64,000 bases of DNA from an uncultured Eubacteriales bacterium (GCA_934462705.1 CAKSIH010000002.1:62001-126000); one strand, 5' to 3'; shown: positions 50,789 through 61,008, counted from the stretch's first letter. A program made the numbers and translations. The notes: generated by a model from the sequence alone, not told the origin.

Positions 50789-50817
50789 TTTACAGAATAA
50801 TATAAAAGTGATAAAAT
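50789..50817 (+). promoter_or_regulatory. Promoter of nifJ
   Basis: TTTACA (50789-50794), 17 bases, TAAAAT (50812-50817) with TGA in front of the -10. A leader of about 65 bases follows. Confidence 0.75.
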
Positions 50818-50887
50818 CTATATTATAGTATATTATTGCATTGTAAATTTTAACATAATAATAACCTTAGTAAGGAGGAATATAGAT

Positions 50888-53800
50888 ATGATTAGAAAAA
50901 TGAAGACAATGGATGGAAATACCGCAGCAGCTCATGTTTCATATGCATTTACAGATGTTGCCGCTATATATCCTATTACGCCATCTTCGGTAATGGCTGA
51001 TGAAACTGATAAATATGCAGTTTCTGGAAGAAAAAACCTTTTTGGACAGGAAGTAAAAGTTACACAAATGCAGTCTGAAGCAGGTGCAGCAGGTGCAGTA
51101 CACGGTGCTTTAGCGGCAGGTGCTCTAACTACAACATACACAGCGTCACAAGGACTCTTACTTATGATACCCAATATGTATAAAATAGCAGGGGAACTTT
51201 TGCCCAGTGTTATTCATGTTTCTGCAAGGGCAATTTCAAGTCATGCTCTTTCAATTTTTGGAGATCATTCTGATATTTACGCATGTCGTCAAACCGGCTA
51301 CGCTATGCTTTGTTCTAATAATCCGCAGGAGGTAATGGATTTAGCGGCTGTTGCGCACCTTTCAACAATAAAAGGTAGAGTACCATTTTTACATTTTTTT
51401 GATGGTTTTAGAACTTCGCACGAAATACAAAAAGTTGCCGTTTGGGACTATGAGGACCTGGGTAAAATGCTAGATTGGAAGGCTGTTGAACAATTTAGAA
51501 GACATGCACTTAATCCGGAACACCCGGTTTTGCGAGGTTCAGCGCAAAATGATGATATATTTTTCCAGGCAAGAGAAGCTTGCAATATTTACTATGACAA
51601 GATCCCGGAAGCTGTTGTTTATTATATGAATAAAATAAATGAGCAGACAGGCTCAAACTATATGCCATTTAATTATTACGGTGCAGCAGATGCCGAAAGG
51701 ATTATCATAGCTATGGGCTCTGTATGTGACACAATTGAAGAGGTAGTTGATTACTTGAATGCCTCTGGGGAAAAAGTTGGACTGATAAAAGTTAGACTGT
51801 ATAGGCCTTTTGTTGCAAAGTATCTGCTAGATGTTATTCCTAAGACCGTAAAGTGTTTTTCAGTTCTTGATAGAACTAAAGAGCCAGGATCTATAGGGGA
51901 ACCACTTTACCTTGATGTTTTAGCGAGTCTTTCAGGTAGTGAATTTAATGGCATTCCTGTTTATTCGGGAAGATATGGTTTAGGGTCTAAAGACACGAAC
52001 CCTGGAGACATTATTGCAGTGTATAGAAATATGCAAAATGCAGTTGCGAAAAAGAGATTCACAGTAGGTATTGTGGATGATGTTACAAATTTATCTTTGC
52101 CGGTAAGCGAAAATCCTGACACAACACCGAAAGGTACTACTTCGTGCAAATTCTGGGGTCTGGGTTCAGATGGCACGGTTGGTGCAAACAAAAATTCCAT
52201 TAAAATTATAGGTGACCATACGGATATGTTTGTTCAAGGCTATTTTGCTTATGATTCTAAAAAATCAGGTGGACTTACAGTGTCTCATTTGCGTTTTGGA
52301 GAAAAGCCTATTAAGTCAACCTATTATATCGACAAAGCTGATTTTGTAGCCTGCCACAATTCATCATATATAGACAAGTATGATATGGTTGAGGATTTAA
52401 AACCAGGAGGAAGCTTTCTCTTAAATTGTCAATGGAATGAGAATGAGGTAAATGAACATTTACCTGCTAAGATGAAACGGTACATCGCTGAAAATCATAT
52501 TAACTTTTATATAATAGATGGTGTTACAATTGGAAAAGAGATAGGGCTAGGCGGTAGGATAAACACAATACTGCAGTCAGCATTTTTTAAAATTGCAAAT
52601 ATTATTGATGAAAAAAGCGCGATTCAGTATATGAAAGATGCTGCAACTAAATCATACAGCAAAAAGGGTGAAAAGATTGTAGCGATGAACCACTTGGCAA
52701 TAGAACAAGGAATGCAGGGCATACACAAGGTTACAGTACCGGAAAGCTGGAAATATGAAAACGGGGAAGAAAAAAAAGGTACATCCTGTATAGGCAAGAA
52801 TGGTCTCGAAAAGTATGTAAATAATATATTGAAACCAGTAAATGGTTATAAGGGAAATGATCTTCCGGTTTCTGCTTTTATGGATCACGTGGACGGAACA
52901 GTTCCTCAAGGTTCTGCCGCGTATGAAAAACGTGGGGCTGCCGTGGATGTTCCGGAATGGAAATCTGAAAACTGTATTCAGTGTAACTTTTGTTCATTGG
53001 TTTGTCCGCACGCGGTTATACGACCATTTGCTTTGACAGAGGAAGAATTAAAAAATGCGCCTGAATCTACTAAAAGTAAGGATATGACTGCAATGCCAGG
53101 CATGAAGTTTTGCATAGGAATTTCTCCACTTGATTGCACGGGTTGTGGAGCATGTGCTAAGGTTTGTCCAGGCATGAAAGGAAAAAAAGCATTAGAGATG
53201 CAACCTATTAACACACAGACAAAAGAGCAGGAAATATTTGACTATTTTGTAAAGCTTCCGGAGAAAGAGAAGGTCAATGACAAATTTAAGGAAACCACAG
53301 TGAAGGGGAGTCAATTTAAAAAGCCATTACTTGAATTTTCCGGAGCTTGTGCAGGTTGCGGCGAAACGCCATATGCAAAGCTTGCAACTCAGCTTTTTGG
53401 AGACAGAATGTTTATTGCAAATGCAACGGGTTGCTCATCAATATGGGGCGGTTCTGCACCATCAACACCATATACTGTTAATCATAAAGGATACGGTCCT
53501 GCATGGCACAATTCATTATTTGAAGATAATGCAGAATTCGGTTTTGGCATGGCCATTGCGCAGGATGCACTAAGAAACAGGCTTAAAGAATATGTTAATC
53601 AGATTCAAAATTTAACAACGGATGAGTCTTTAAAAAATATTTGCAAGGACTATATTGACACATTTAATGAAAGTGGAAAAAATAGAGTAGCGACAGATAA
53701 CCTTGTGAGTAGCTTAAATGAAATAAAGGCCTGCTCAAAAGATATAGAAAATTTAGTTGGGAAAATATTAAAAGATAAGGATTATCTCGCTAAAAAGTCA

Positions 53801-54451
53801 ATGTGGATTTTCGGTGGAGATGGCTGGGCCTATGATATAGGTTTTGGCGGACTTGATCACGTAATTGCATCGGGCGAAAATGTTAATATTTTGGTATTTG
53901 ACACTGAGGTTTATTCAAATACAGGAGGTCAAGCATCGAAATCAACGCCGGTGGGTTCAGTAGCACAGTTTGCAGCTTCAGGTAAATCAGTTAAAAAGAA
54001 GGATTTGGCTGCGATTGCTATGAGTTATGGCTATGTTTATGTTGCCCAAGTTTCAATGGGTGCTGACTATAATCAATGCTTGAAAGCTTTTAGTGAGGCC
54101 GAAAGTTATAATGGGCCATCAATTATAATTGCATATGCTCCATGTATTAATCATGGCATAAAGGGCGGCCTTGTAAATGCTCAATTAGAAGAAAAAAGAG
54201 CAGTTCAAAGTGGATATTGGAATTTGTTTAGGTATGATCCAAGAAAGGCTATAGAAAGCGAAAATCCGTTTACCCTTGATAGCAAAGAACCGACTGAAAA
54301 CTATCGAGACTTTATTATGAATGAGGTTAGGTATAATGCGCTTTATAGGACTAATCCGGAAAGGGCTGAAAAGCTGTTTAATCAAGCAGAAAGCCAAGCA
54401 AAAAATAAGTACAACAATCTTTTGAAAATGTCAAAACTTTATATGGAATAA
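50888..54451 (+). CDS. nifJ: Pyruvate:ferredoxin (flavodoxin) oxidoreductase
   Basis: Single-chain homodimeric PFOR of 1187 residues that oxidises pyruvate to acetyl-CoA, CO2 and reduced ferredoxin. Domain I has YPITPSSVMADETD; domain V holds two [4Fe-4S] motifs, CIQCNFCSLVCP (from Cys696) and CTGCGACAKVCP (from Cys750). The TPP domain has CAGCGETPYAKL with ligands of the proximal cluster, ATGCSSIWGG, FGGDGWAYDIGFGGLDHV and DTEVYSNTGGQASKSTP. The length is typical. AAGGAGG precedes the ATG. It indicates an anaerobic fermentative metabolism. Confidence 0.98.
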   Translation: MIRKMKTMDGNTAAAHVSYAFTDVAAIYPITPSSVMADETDKYAVSGRKNLFGQEVKVTQMQSEAGAAGAVHGALAAGALTTTYTASQGLLLMIPNMYKIAGELLPSVIHVSARAISSHALSIFGDHSDIYACRQTGYAMLCSNNPQEVMDLAAVAHLSTIKGRVPFLHFFDGFRTSHEIQKVAVWDYEDLGKMLDWKAVEQFRRHALNPEHPVLRGSAQNDDIFFQAREACNIYYDKIPEAVVYYMNKINEQTGSNYMPFNYYGAADAERIIIAMGSVCDTIEEVVDYLNASGEKVGLIKVRLYRPFVAKYLLDVIPKTVKCFSVLDRTKEPGSIGEPLYLDVLASLSGSEFNGIPVYSGRYGLGSKDTNPGDIIAVYRNMQNAVAKKRFTVGIVDDVTNLSLPVSENPDTTPKGTTSCKFWGLGSDGTVGANKNSIKIIGDHTDMFVQGYFAYDSKKSGGLTVSHLRFGEKPIKSTYYIDKADFVACHNSSYIDKYDMVEDLKPGGSFLLNCQWNENEVNEHLPAKMKRYIAENHINFYIIDGVTIGKEIGLGGRINTILQSAFFKIANIIDEKSAIQYMKDAATKSYSKKGEKIVAMNHLAIEQGMQGIHKVTVPESWKYENGEEKKGTSCIGKNGLEKYVNNILKPVNGYKGNDLPVSAFMDHVDGTVPQGSAAYEKRGAAVDVPEWKSENCIQCNFCSLVCPHAVIRPFALTEEELKNAPESTKSKDMTAMPGMKFCIGISPLDCTGCGACAKVCPGMKGKKALEMQPINTQTKEQEIFDYFVKLPEKEKVNDKFKETTVKGSQFKKPLLEFSGACAGCGETPYAKLATQLFGDRMFIANATGCSSIWGGSAPSTPYTVNHKGYGPAWHNSLFEDNAEFGFGMAIAQDALRNRLKEYVNQIQNLTTDESLKNICKDYIDTFNESGKNRVATDNLVSSLNEIKACSKDIENLVGKILKDKDYLAKKSMWIFGGDGWAYDIGFGGLDHVIASGENVNILVFDTEVYSNTGGQASKSTPVGSVAQFAASGKSVKKKDLAAIAMSYGYVYVAQVSMGADYNQCLKAFSEAESYNGPSIIIAYAPCINHGIKGGLVNAQLEEKRAVQSGYWNLFRYDPRKAIESENPFTLDSKEPTENYRDFIMNEVRYNALYRTNPERAEKLFNQAESQAKNKYNNLLKMSKLYME

Positions 54452-54459
54452 ATAAAATA

Positions 54460-54494
54460 AGGGCGGCCGCGCACATTTAGTGCACGACCGCCCT
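54460..54494. terminator. Inverted repeat between nifJ and comM
   Basis: AGGGCGG and CCGCCCT form the outer stem, with GCAC/GTGC inside around ATTTA. It lies between convergent genes, but no T run follows on either strand, so termination by this hairpin is probable and not certain. Confidence 0.6.
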
Positions 54495-54500
54495 CTAATT

Positions 54501-56027
54501 TCAGTGGGACCAATATTTTCTGTCAAGGCTTCTATATTGAATGGCTTGAGATACATGTGTGGAATCAGTTGAATCGCAGTTTTCTAAATCAGCAATTGTT
54601 CTTGAAATTTTTAATATTTTGTCGTAAGCTCTAGCAGAAAGGTCAAGTTTCTCAAAGGCAAGTTTTAAAATACTTTCGGCTGGTGGAGTTAATGCGCAAA
54701 TTTTGTTTACTAAAGATGGAGGAATCTTAGCGTTGCATGTTATACCTAAATTATTGTATCGTTCCAATTGTATTTTTCTTGCATTGTTAACGCGTTTTTT
54801 TATCTCCTGTGAGCTTTCACCTTTAACACTTGATGACAAACTATCAAAATCTACAGGCGGGACCTCAACGTGAAGATCTATTCGATCAAGTAAAGGTCCT
54901 GAAAATTTTGATAAGTAACGTTTTATAGCTTTTTGAGTGCAAGTGCATTGTTTATTGGGATGACCATAATATCCGCAAGGGCAGGGATTAGTGGCTGCAA
55001 TTAGCATAATGGAGCAAGGGTAAGATACGCTACCTTTAACTCTAGATATTGTAACAGTGCCACTTTCTACAGGCTGACGTAATGTTTCAATTGATGCTCT
55101 TGAAAATTCAGCAAGCTCATCTAAAAACAAAATACCATTATGTGCAAGAGATATTTCTCCGGGTTTTGGAATGCTGCCTCCTCCAGACAACCCGGTAGCT
55201 GATATGGTATGATGAGGAGAACGGAAAGGGCGCTGCGTAATTAGTCCGGAATTTTGAGGGAGCTTGCCGGCAATTGAATATATTTTTGTAGTTTCGATAG
55301 ATTCATCTGTTGTCATATCGGGCAGGATAGTAGGTATTCTTTTTGCTAACATGCTTTTTCCGGAACCGGGTGGGCCTATCAAAATTACATTGTGCCCGCC
55401 TGCAGCAGCTATTTCAAGTGCTAATTTAGCGTCTTGCTGACCTTTAACTTGCGAGAAGTCTAAAATATTTTTTAAGGGGCTTTGAAAACCGAAATTTGGG
55501 GTAATTTTACTTATTTTAAATTTACCGGTTAAATGAGAAATAAGGCTATCGACTTTGTCGACAGGGTAAACATCAATACCATCTATTACTGACGCTTCAG
55601 GGGCATTTTCCTCAGGCACAAAAAGTTCTTTAATATGAAGTTCTTTAGCCTTAATAACCATAGGAAGAAGCCCTTTTATTGGTCTGACTTTACCGGAAAG
55701 AGAAAGTTCTCCAACAAAGGCACAGGAGTCTGTTTTACAAGAAATTTGATTTGATGCTATTAAAAGAGAAATTAGAATAGGAAGGTCATATATAGCACCT
55801 TCTTTTTTTATGTCTGCAGGAGCAAGATTTATAGTTATTTTATTAACAGGAAAGTCAAAACCACAATTTTTCATAGCAGATCGGACTCTATCACGTGACT
55901 CCTTAACTGCAGTGTCAGGAAGCCCGACAATATCGAATGACGGTAACCCTCTTGATAAATCGGTTTCTACGGTTATTAAGAAAGAATCGATACCTAAAAG
56001 GCCAAAACTGTTTATTTGAGAAAACAT
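54501..56027 (-). CDS. comM: YifB/ComM family Mg-chelatase-like AAA+ ATPase
   Basis: 508 residues. The N-terminal Lon-protease-like fold (about 1-170, PSFDIVGLPDTAVKESRDRVRSA) is followed by the AAA+ domain with GPPGSGKSMLAKRIP (Walker A), LFLDELAEF (Walker B) and NPCPCGYYGHPNKQCTC, a cysteine cluster. The C-terminus is the Mg-chelatase lid domain, with LDLSARAYDKILKISRTIADLE. ComM of naturally transformable bacteria is a branch-migration helicase; most carriers are not known to be transformable. It starts with ATG behind GAGGTGA and is divergent from luxS. Confidence 0.95.
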   Translation of the reverse strand: MFSQINSFGLLGIDSFLITVETDLSRGLPSFDIVGLPDTAVKESRDRVRSAMKNCGFDFPVNKITINLAPADIKKEGAIYDLPILISLLIASNQISCKTDSCAFVGELSLSGKVRPIKGLLPMVIKAKELHIKELFVPEENAPEASVIDGIDVYPVDKVDSLISHLTGKFKISKITPNFGFQSPLKNILDFSQVKGQQDAKLALEIAAAGGHNVILIGPPGSGKSMLAKRIPTILPDMTTDESIETTKIYSIAGKLPQNSGLITQRPFRSPHHTISATGLSGGGSIPKPGEISLAHNGILFLDELAEFSRASIETLRQPVESGTVTISRVKGSVSYPCSIMLIAATNPCPCGYYGHPNKQCTCTQKAIKRYLSKFSGPLLDRIDLHVEVPPVDFDSLSSSVKGESSQEIKKRVNNARKIQLERYNNLGITCNAKIPPSLVNKICALTPPAESILKLAFEKLDLSARAYDKILKISRTIADLENCDSTDSTHVSQAIQYRSLDRKYWSH

Positions 56028-56106
56028 AGATTCACCTCATTTAAAAAGCATATATGAATAATTATACAATATTTTGTCGAAAAAAGCAAGTTATTTGGAT
56101 AAAGTA

Positions 56107-56135
56107 TTGCAATGATTTTATAAATTTGATATAAT
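56107..56135 (+). promoter_or_regulatory. Promoter of luxS
   Basis: TTGCAA (56107-56112), 17 bases, TATAAT (56130-56135) with TGA as extended -10. It stands 18 bases before the luxS start, so the leader is very short. Confidence 0.8.
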
Positions 56136-56152
56136 TATTATGAGGTGATAAT

Positions 56153-56611
56153 ATGAAAGTAATAAAAAGTTTTCAAGTTGATCATACTAAACTTGACAAG
56201 GGACTCTATATTTCAAACATTGACGGGGACATAAATACCTATGACTTGCGTATGGTAAAACCAAATACACCACCATTTTTAGAAAATGCGGGTATACACA
56301 CTTTTGAACATTTGTTAGCTACGTACCTTAGAAATACCAAATATGCAGATAACATGGTGTATATTGGACCGATGGGATGCAGAACTGGTTTTTATATCTT
56401 AATCCGAGGGCTTAAACACGAAGAATTTATTTCTATTTTACAAAGTGCATTAAGATTTATAATTGAATATAATGGAGAGATACCGGGAGCTACAGTTAAA
56501 GGCTGTGGAAATTATTTAGACCATGATTTAGTTAAGGCCAAAAAGTATGCATCAGATATCTATGAAATAATAAAGGACTGGTCTGTAGATAAGCTGGAAT
56601 ATAATAACTAA
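56153..56611 (+). CDS. luxS: S-ribosylhomocysteine lyase LuxS
   Basis: Iron or zinc enzyme of 152 residues that splits S-ribosylhomocysteine to homocysteine and DPD, the precursor of autoinducer-2. The metal ligands are His49 and His53 in HTFEH and Cys118 in GCGNY. The catalytic Cys76 lies in GCRTGFY and Glu52 acts as base. VKPNTPPFLENAG is the usual loop before the metal site. Length is normal. The ATG follows GAGGTGA. It serves methyl-cycle recycling; whether the cell uses AI-2 as a signal cannot be told. The next gene, 59 bases on, is a transpeptidase. Confidence 0.98.
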   Translation: MKVIKSFQVDHTKLDKGLYISNIDGDINTYDLRMVKPNTPPFLENAGIHTFEHLLATYLRNTKYADNMVYIGPMGCRTGFYILIRGLKHEEFISILQSALRFIIEYNGEIPGATVKGCGNYLDHDLVKAKKYASDIYEIIKDWSVDKLEYNN

Positions 56612-56670
56612 ATTAACCAAAAATTGTATAATTTTTTTTTCACTTGTCAATAATATTGATGGGTGATTTT

Positions 56671-58287
56671 ATGTACAAAAGAATAATTATATTTTTTTCT
56701 TTAATTATGTCATGTATTTGTTTTATTGCATTTAATTTGTTTTCAATTTCAAAAGGAGATAATCTTTACTCTGCAGCTGTTCAGCAAAGTTTATATACAC
56801 TTAAAGTAGCGGACTTTAGAGGAAATATATATGACTGTAGAAATATACCTTTAGTAGGAAATGAGAAGGAAACCATAATTGCTATAAATCCTAGTTTAGA
56901 AACTGCGAGTGCGTTAAGCAAGGTTTTGTCTAGTGAAGAATTAAAGGATGTAATGGAAATGTCGAAGGGTGGCAAACCGTTTACTTATAAATTAGGTAGT
57001 ACCCGCAATATAGTGGGATCTAATATTTTTAAGATTAATTCAAGATATTCTAAAAATAAAAATATAGCTCAGCATATTTTAGGCTACTTAGATAGCTCAT
57101 TTAATGGTGTGTGTGGAATTGAAAAGGCATTTAATGAATATTTAAATGAAGATAAGGGCGAAATAAGTATAAAATATAAGGTTGATGCCTTAAATAGAAT
57201 GATACCTGGGGAGAGTGTAAAGATTGAAAATACTTTTTATAAACAAACTAAGGGTGTGGTTTTAACTTTAGACAAAAGGCTTCAAGAAATAGCTGAAATA
57301 GCTGCTGAGAGATATATAAAAAAAGGAGCTATATTAGTAGCGGAAGTGCCTACATGTAAAATAAGAGCATGTGTAAGTATGCCGGATTTTTCCCCATCAA
57401 ATATAGCTAAAGTGCTTGAAGATAAAGATTCGCCACTTATAAACAGGGCATTTTACGCTTACAATTTAGGTTCAGTTTTTAAGCTTGTAACTGCAGTAGC
57501 TGCTTTAGAGTCCGGGATATCCGGAGACGAAATATTCAATTGCACAGGTACAGTTAAAGTTGAGGATGCCGGATTTCATTGCTTTAATGGGAAGGCACAC
57601 AAAGACATAAATATGGAGCAGGCATTGGCATACTCATGCAATTGTTACTTCGTTGAAATGGCAAAAAGAGTTGGGGCTGAAACTATGCTTAAGTTTTCTC
57701 ATCTATTGGGGTTTGGAAGGTCAATTGAACTTGCTCCCGGAATGGTATCGCAAAAAGGAAATTTGCCAACTTTAGAGCAGTTAAGCAATATTAAAACTCT
57801 TTCAAATTTTTCATTTGGACAAGGTTCCCTTCTAGCTACGCCAATACAAACTCTTGGACTTATAAACGCTATTGCATCCGGAGGATATTATGTAAAGCCA
57901 CAATTAGTTGAGGGATTGGTAAATGAAAGTTTAGAGTACGTAAATAAGGTGGCTCCAATAGGAAAAATTAGAGTCTTTTCAAGTAATAGTGCGGAAATTT
58001 TAAAAAAGGGTATGGTGGCATCAGTTGAATATGGTACTGGAACTCAAGCAAAACCTCTAAATGGGCAAGCGGCAGCTAAAACAGGAACAGCGCAAACTGG
58101 AATGAAGGTTAATGATAGAAGCGTCATTCAATGTTGGCTTGCAGGGTTTTATCCTGCGGAAAAGCCCAAATACTCAATACTTGTATTTGCTGAAGATGCA
58201 GACGGTGGGGGGCAAAGCTGTGGACCTGCATTTAAAAAGATAGCAAATGATATATATAATAAATTACCTGAACTACTGTTAGAATAA
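56671..58287 (+). CDS. Class B penicillin-binding protein without PASTA domains
   Basis: Predicted D,D-transpeptidase of 538 residues. One membrane helix (about 5-27) precedes the short pedestal domain with VADFRGNIYDCRN, a reduced form of the RGxIxDRN box. The transpeptidase has SVFK (Ser268), SCN in LAYSCNCYF, and KTGT (470-473). It is smaller than SpoVD and lacks PASTA repeats, resembling the PbpA group found in sporulating Clostridia and Actinobacteria. The first motif with Cys in place of Arg before Asn (YDCRN) is unusual. The ATG at 56671 has GGGTGA in front; the frame to 56644 has none. It ends in a strong terminator. Confidence 0.88.
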   Translation: MYKRIIIFFSLIMSCICFIAFNLFSISKGDNLYSAAVQQSLYTLKVADFRGNIYDCRNIPLVGNEKETIIAINPSLETASALSKVLSSEELKDVMEMSKGGKPFTYKLGSTRNIVGSNIFKINSRYSKNKNIAQHILGYLDSSFNGVCGIEKAFNEYLNEDKGEISIKYKVDALNRMIPGESVKIENTFYKQTKGVVLTLDKRLQEIAEIAAERYIKKGAILVAEVPTCKIRACVSMPDFSPSNIAKVLEDKDSPLINRAFYAYNLGSVFKLVTAVAALESGISGDEIFNCTGTVKVEDAGFHCFNGKAHKDINMEQALAYSCNCYFVEMAKRVGAETMLKFSHLLGFGRSIELAPGMVSQKGNLPTLEQLSNIKTLSNFSFGQGSLLATPIQTLGLINAIASGGYYVKPQLVEGLVNESLEYVNKVAPIGKIRVFSSNSAEILKKGMVASVEYGTGTQAKPLNGQAAAKTGTAQTGMKVNDRSVIQCWLAGFYPAEKPKYSILVFAEDADGGGQSCGPAFKKIANDIYNKLPELLLE

Positions 58288-58331
58288 AAAATCCGAAAAG
58301 CACGCTGCAAACGTGCTTTTCGGATTTTTTA
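58288..58331. terminator. Strong bidirectional terminator
   Basis: AAAATCCGAAAAGCACG and CGTGCTTTTCGGATTTT pair perfectly around CTGCAAA. It ends the PBP gene and the minus-strand genes from the right. Confidence 0.95.
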
Positions 58332-58353
58332 TTGGATAAATGATTTCTTATTA

Positions 58354-58749
58354 TTAGCTTTCAGTCTTTTTTTGCTCATCTTCTGAGTTTATAATATTAT
58401 CATCTTTGTCTAAAACTGATTCAACCTCAACAGGTTCATCTTCCCACAGCTCGTTAATATCGCAAACATTATCTTCGCTGTTTATTTCAATAAGCTTTTC
58501 CTGAAGCCTTTTTATTTCTTTTTTAGAATTATCAATTGCAGTACATATGTTTTGCATTTCATAGTTGGGCACATCTCTAAGTTCATTGTAGTAATGCTTA
58601 CCGAGTTTAATATATGCTTTCATAATAGAGTTGCTTTCCTTTTTTATGAACTTCTTAATTTTGTTTATACGGTTAAATTTTTTATTTTTTTCTACTACAA
58701 AATCAAGGGCACTGTTTACTGATTCACCTATATTTCTTAAAAATTCCAT
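58354..58749 (-). CDS. Hypothetical coiled-coil protein
   Basis: 131 residues, no family recognised. The start MEFLRNIGESVNSALDFVVEKNKKFNRINKIKKFIKKES is helical and basic. A middle helix (IMKAYIKLGKHYYNELRD) leads to a coiled coil (ICTAIDNSKKEIKRLQEKLIEI). The last 45 residues are acidic and disordered (DELWEDEPVEVESVLDKDD). Proteins of this layout often accompany zinc-ribbon proteins in Clostridia. The ATG at 58749 follows GGAGGAAT. It has no signal peptide and no membrane helix. Confidence 0.6.
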   Translation of the reverse strand: MEFLRNIGESVNSALDFVVEKNKKFNRINKIKKFIKKESNSIMKAYIKLGKHYYNELRDVPNYEMQNICTAIDNSKKEIKRLQEKLIEINSEDNVCDINELWEDEPVEVESVLDKDDNIINSEDEQKKTES

Positions 58750-58820
58750 TTTTATTCCTCCAAGCATATTATATTATAATTAAATTATAAATTAAAACAA
58801 TAAAAATTAAAATAGTTTTT

Positions 58821-59264
58821 TTAATATTTTTTCTCACATTTTTTGTTTATTACGTATAAAAATATAATTGTATCACACACAAATATAAAAATAAATCCAA
58901 TATTTAAAAGTATATAACACCAAACATCACGAAAAGCGAGCTCAGTTTGAGCTTTAGCTAAGGCAAATGTTGTATTAGTTTTTTGCGCAGATAAAGTACT
59001 AAGGGCATATTTTAATGTGCTATAAAAATTCGCACTCAAATTTGTGATAAAAAATACACTAAGAACAGCAGACGCAACTAGAAAAAATGCATTTCGATAC
59101 TTATTTTTAGATCTAATAATTTTATTATACGCGTATGATTTCAAAAAATTAGTAGTATAAGGTTTAATAACGTTTTTATTTTTTAAATGTGAAATATTAG
59201 TTCCGCATTTATAGCAAAAGTTAGCCCTGTTAAAATTTTTGGTACCACACTTGTAACAGTACAC
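58821..59264 (-). CDS. Zinc-ribbon membrane protein
   Basis: 147 residues. The first 22 hold a zinc ribbon, CYKCGTKN...CYKCGTNI, with four cysteines in two CxxCG knuckles. A basic linker follows, then two membrane helices (about 60-78 and 110-135) around a polar loop STLSAQKTNTTFALAKAQTELAF. The start is GTG, eight bases after AGGAGG. The function is unknown; such N-terminal zinc ribbons are typical of small membrane proteins of Clostridia. It is 25 bases downstream of the phosphoglucomutase gene and probably co-transcribed. Confidence 0.7.
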   Translation of the reverse strand: MYCYKCGTKNFNRANFCYKCGTNISHLKNKNVIKPYTTNFLKSYAYNKIIRSKNKYRNAFFLVASAVLSVFFITNLSANFYSTLKYALSTLSAQKTNTTFALAKAQTELAFRDVWCYILLNIGFIFIFVCDTIIFLYVINKKCEKKY

Positions 59265-59289
59265 TAAATAAACCTCCTGCTCAATAAAT

Positions 59290-61008
59290 TTAGCTCTTTA
59301 AAATTGAATCAATTTTATTTTTTATTTTTTGTGTTATTTCAAAGGCATCTTCTAAACTTGTCCCCACAGCGGTGATATATGCTTTAATTTTAGGTTCGGT
59401 TCCCGAGGGCCTTATTATAACACGATTTTCGTTTTCTAAAAAGAATGATAAGACATTTGATTTTGGTAAACCACTTTTTTGTTCCTCACGAGTTTCTAAA
59501 TCTTGTACAATGGACTTTTCATAATCGGCTATTTTTAAAACCTTAAACCCGGCAATGCTTTTGGGGGGCTCATTACGTAAGTTCTCCATAATGCTTTGCA
59601 TTTTGCGAATACCTTCAGATCCACTAAAACCATAGTTTAGTGTGGTATTTTTGTAATATCCGTATTTATCATAAAGGCTGTTTAAGACCTCAGCGAGGTG
59701 CATATTTTTTTTCATGTAAAATGCAGCCATTTCACAAATTAGCATAGACGCAACAACAGCATCTTTATCTCGAACATAAGTTCCAGATAAATACCCATAG
59801 CTTTCTTCAAATCCAAAAATAAAGCGATCTTTCTCTCCTTTTTCCTCAAGCCGAAGAATTTGTTCACCTATATATTTAAACCCTGTTAGTACGTTAATAA
59901 CACTGCAGCCATAATTTTTTGCAATTTTCTCTGCTAATTCAGTGCTTACAATTGTTTTTATTATTATTGGCTTTTTCGGTAGTAAATTTTTAGCTTCTCT
60001 TTGGGACAATATATAATTGCAAAGAAGTATGCCAATTTCATTCCCAGTAAGTAATCGATATTCACCATTTTCTTTTATAGCAACACCAACCCTGTCGCTG
60101 TCAGGGTCGGTAGCAAGAACAAGGTGAGGTTGTTCCTTATTAGCGAGTTCAAGCGCTAATAAAAGAGCTTCTTTTATTTCAGGGTTTGGGTAAGGGCAAG
60201 TGGTAAAATTACCATCCGGCATTTCCTGTTCTTTTACTATGGACAGTTGTGATACTCCGGTTCTTTTTAAGATTTCACGCACAAGTTTATTACCTGCTCC
60301 ATTTAAAGGGGTATAAACAACCTTTAAGTTTGTACCGCTGCAAATTCCTGGATTAATACTTTGGTTTTGAACGTTTTCTAAATATTTCTCGTAAATATTA
60401 TCATCAACAAAATTTATGAGTCCATTTTTTAATGCGTCATCAAAGTTTACGACTGTTATGTCTTTAAAGGTATCAAGTTTTTGAATATTGTTATATACCT
60501 TGCTAGCAGCTTCTTCTGTCATTTGGCAACCATCGTTTCCATAGCACTTGTATCCATTGTATTCAGCGGGATTGTGGCTTGCAGTAATCATTATTCCAGC
60601 TTGACACGAAAGTTCTCTTACTAAAAATGATAAAACAGGCGTTGGTTCAAGCTCTTTAGTTATATATACTTTTATGTTGTTTGCAGCTAACACTCTTGCA
60701 GATTCTCTAGCAAAAAGTTCAGAATTTATTCTAGAATCAAATGATATAGCTACACTAGGTTTAAGATACTTTTTATTAAGGTATATGGCAAGTCCCATAG
60801 TGGCCTTTCTAACGGTATATATATTCATTCTATTAGTACCGGCTCCAAGTATCCCTCTAAGTCCTGCGGTGCCAAAGGTTAAGTCACAGTAAAATCTATC
60901 ATATATTTCCTTTTCAATACCATTAATGTTTTTAAGTTCTTGCTTTATTGGGCTATCGTTTGCAACATTATTATTCCATTCATTGTATTTATCAAAAATT
61001 TGTTCCAT
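59290..61008 (-). CDS. pgcA: Alpha-phosphoglucomutase (phosphohexomutase family)
   Basis: Interconverts glucose-1-phosphate and glucose-6-phosphate. Of 572 residues, domain 1 has FGTAGLRGILGAGTNRMN and TASHNPAEYNGYK with the phosphoserine (Ser144). Domain 2 has the metal loop DPDSDRVG. Domain 3 has FGFEESYGY as sugar-binding loop, and domain 4 has RPSGTEPKIKAY for the phosphate. The ATG at 61008 follows AAAGGTGAG; the GTG at 61020 overlaps that site. It is divergent from the glycogen phosphorylase gene on the other side of two secreted protein genes, so the two work in the same pathway. Confidence 0.94.
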   Translation of the reverse strand: MEQIFDKYNEWNNNVANDSPIKQELKNINGIEKEIYDRFYCDLTFGTAGLRGILGAGTNRMNIYTVRKATMGLAIYLNKKYLKPSVAISFDSRINSELFARESARVLAANNIKVYITKELEPTPVLSFLVRELSCQAGIMITASHNPAEYNGYKCYGNDGCQMTEEAASKVYNNIQKLDTFKDITVVNFDDALKNGLINFVDDNIYEKYLENVQNQSINPGICSGTNLKVVYTPLNGAGNKLVREILKRTGVSQLSIVKEQEMPDGNFTTCPYPNPEIKEALLLALELANKEQPHLVLATDPDSDRVGVAIKENGEYRLLTGNEIGILLCNYILSQREAKNLLPKKPIIIKTIVSTELAEKIAKNYGCSVINVLTGFKYIGEQILRLEEKGEKDRFIFGFEESYGYLSGTYVRDKDAVVASMLICEMAAFYMKKNMHLAEVLNSLYDKYGYYKNTTLNYGFSGSEGIRKMQSIMENLRNEPPKSIAGFKVLKIADYEKSIVQDLETREEQKSGLPKSNVLSFFLENENRVIIRPSGTEPKIKAYITAVGTSLEDAFEITQKIKNKIDSILKS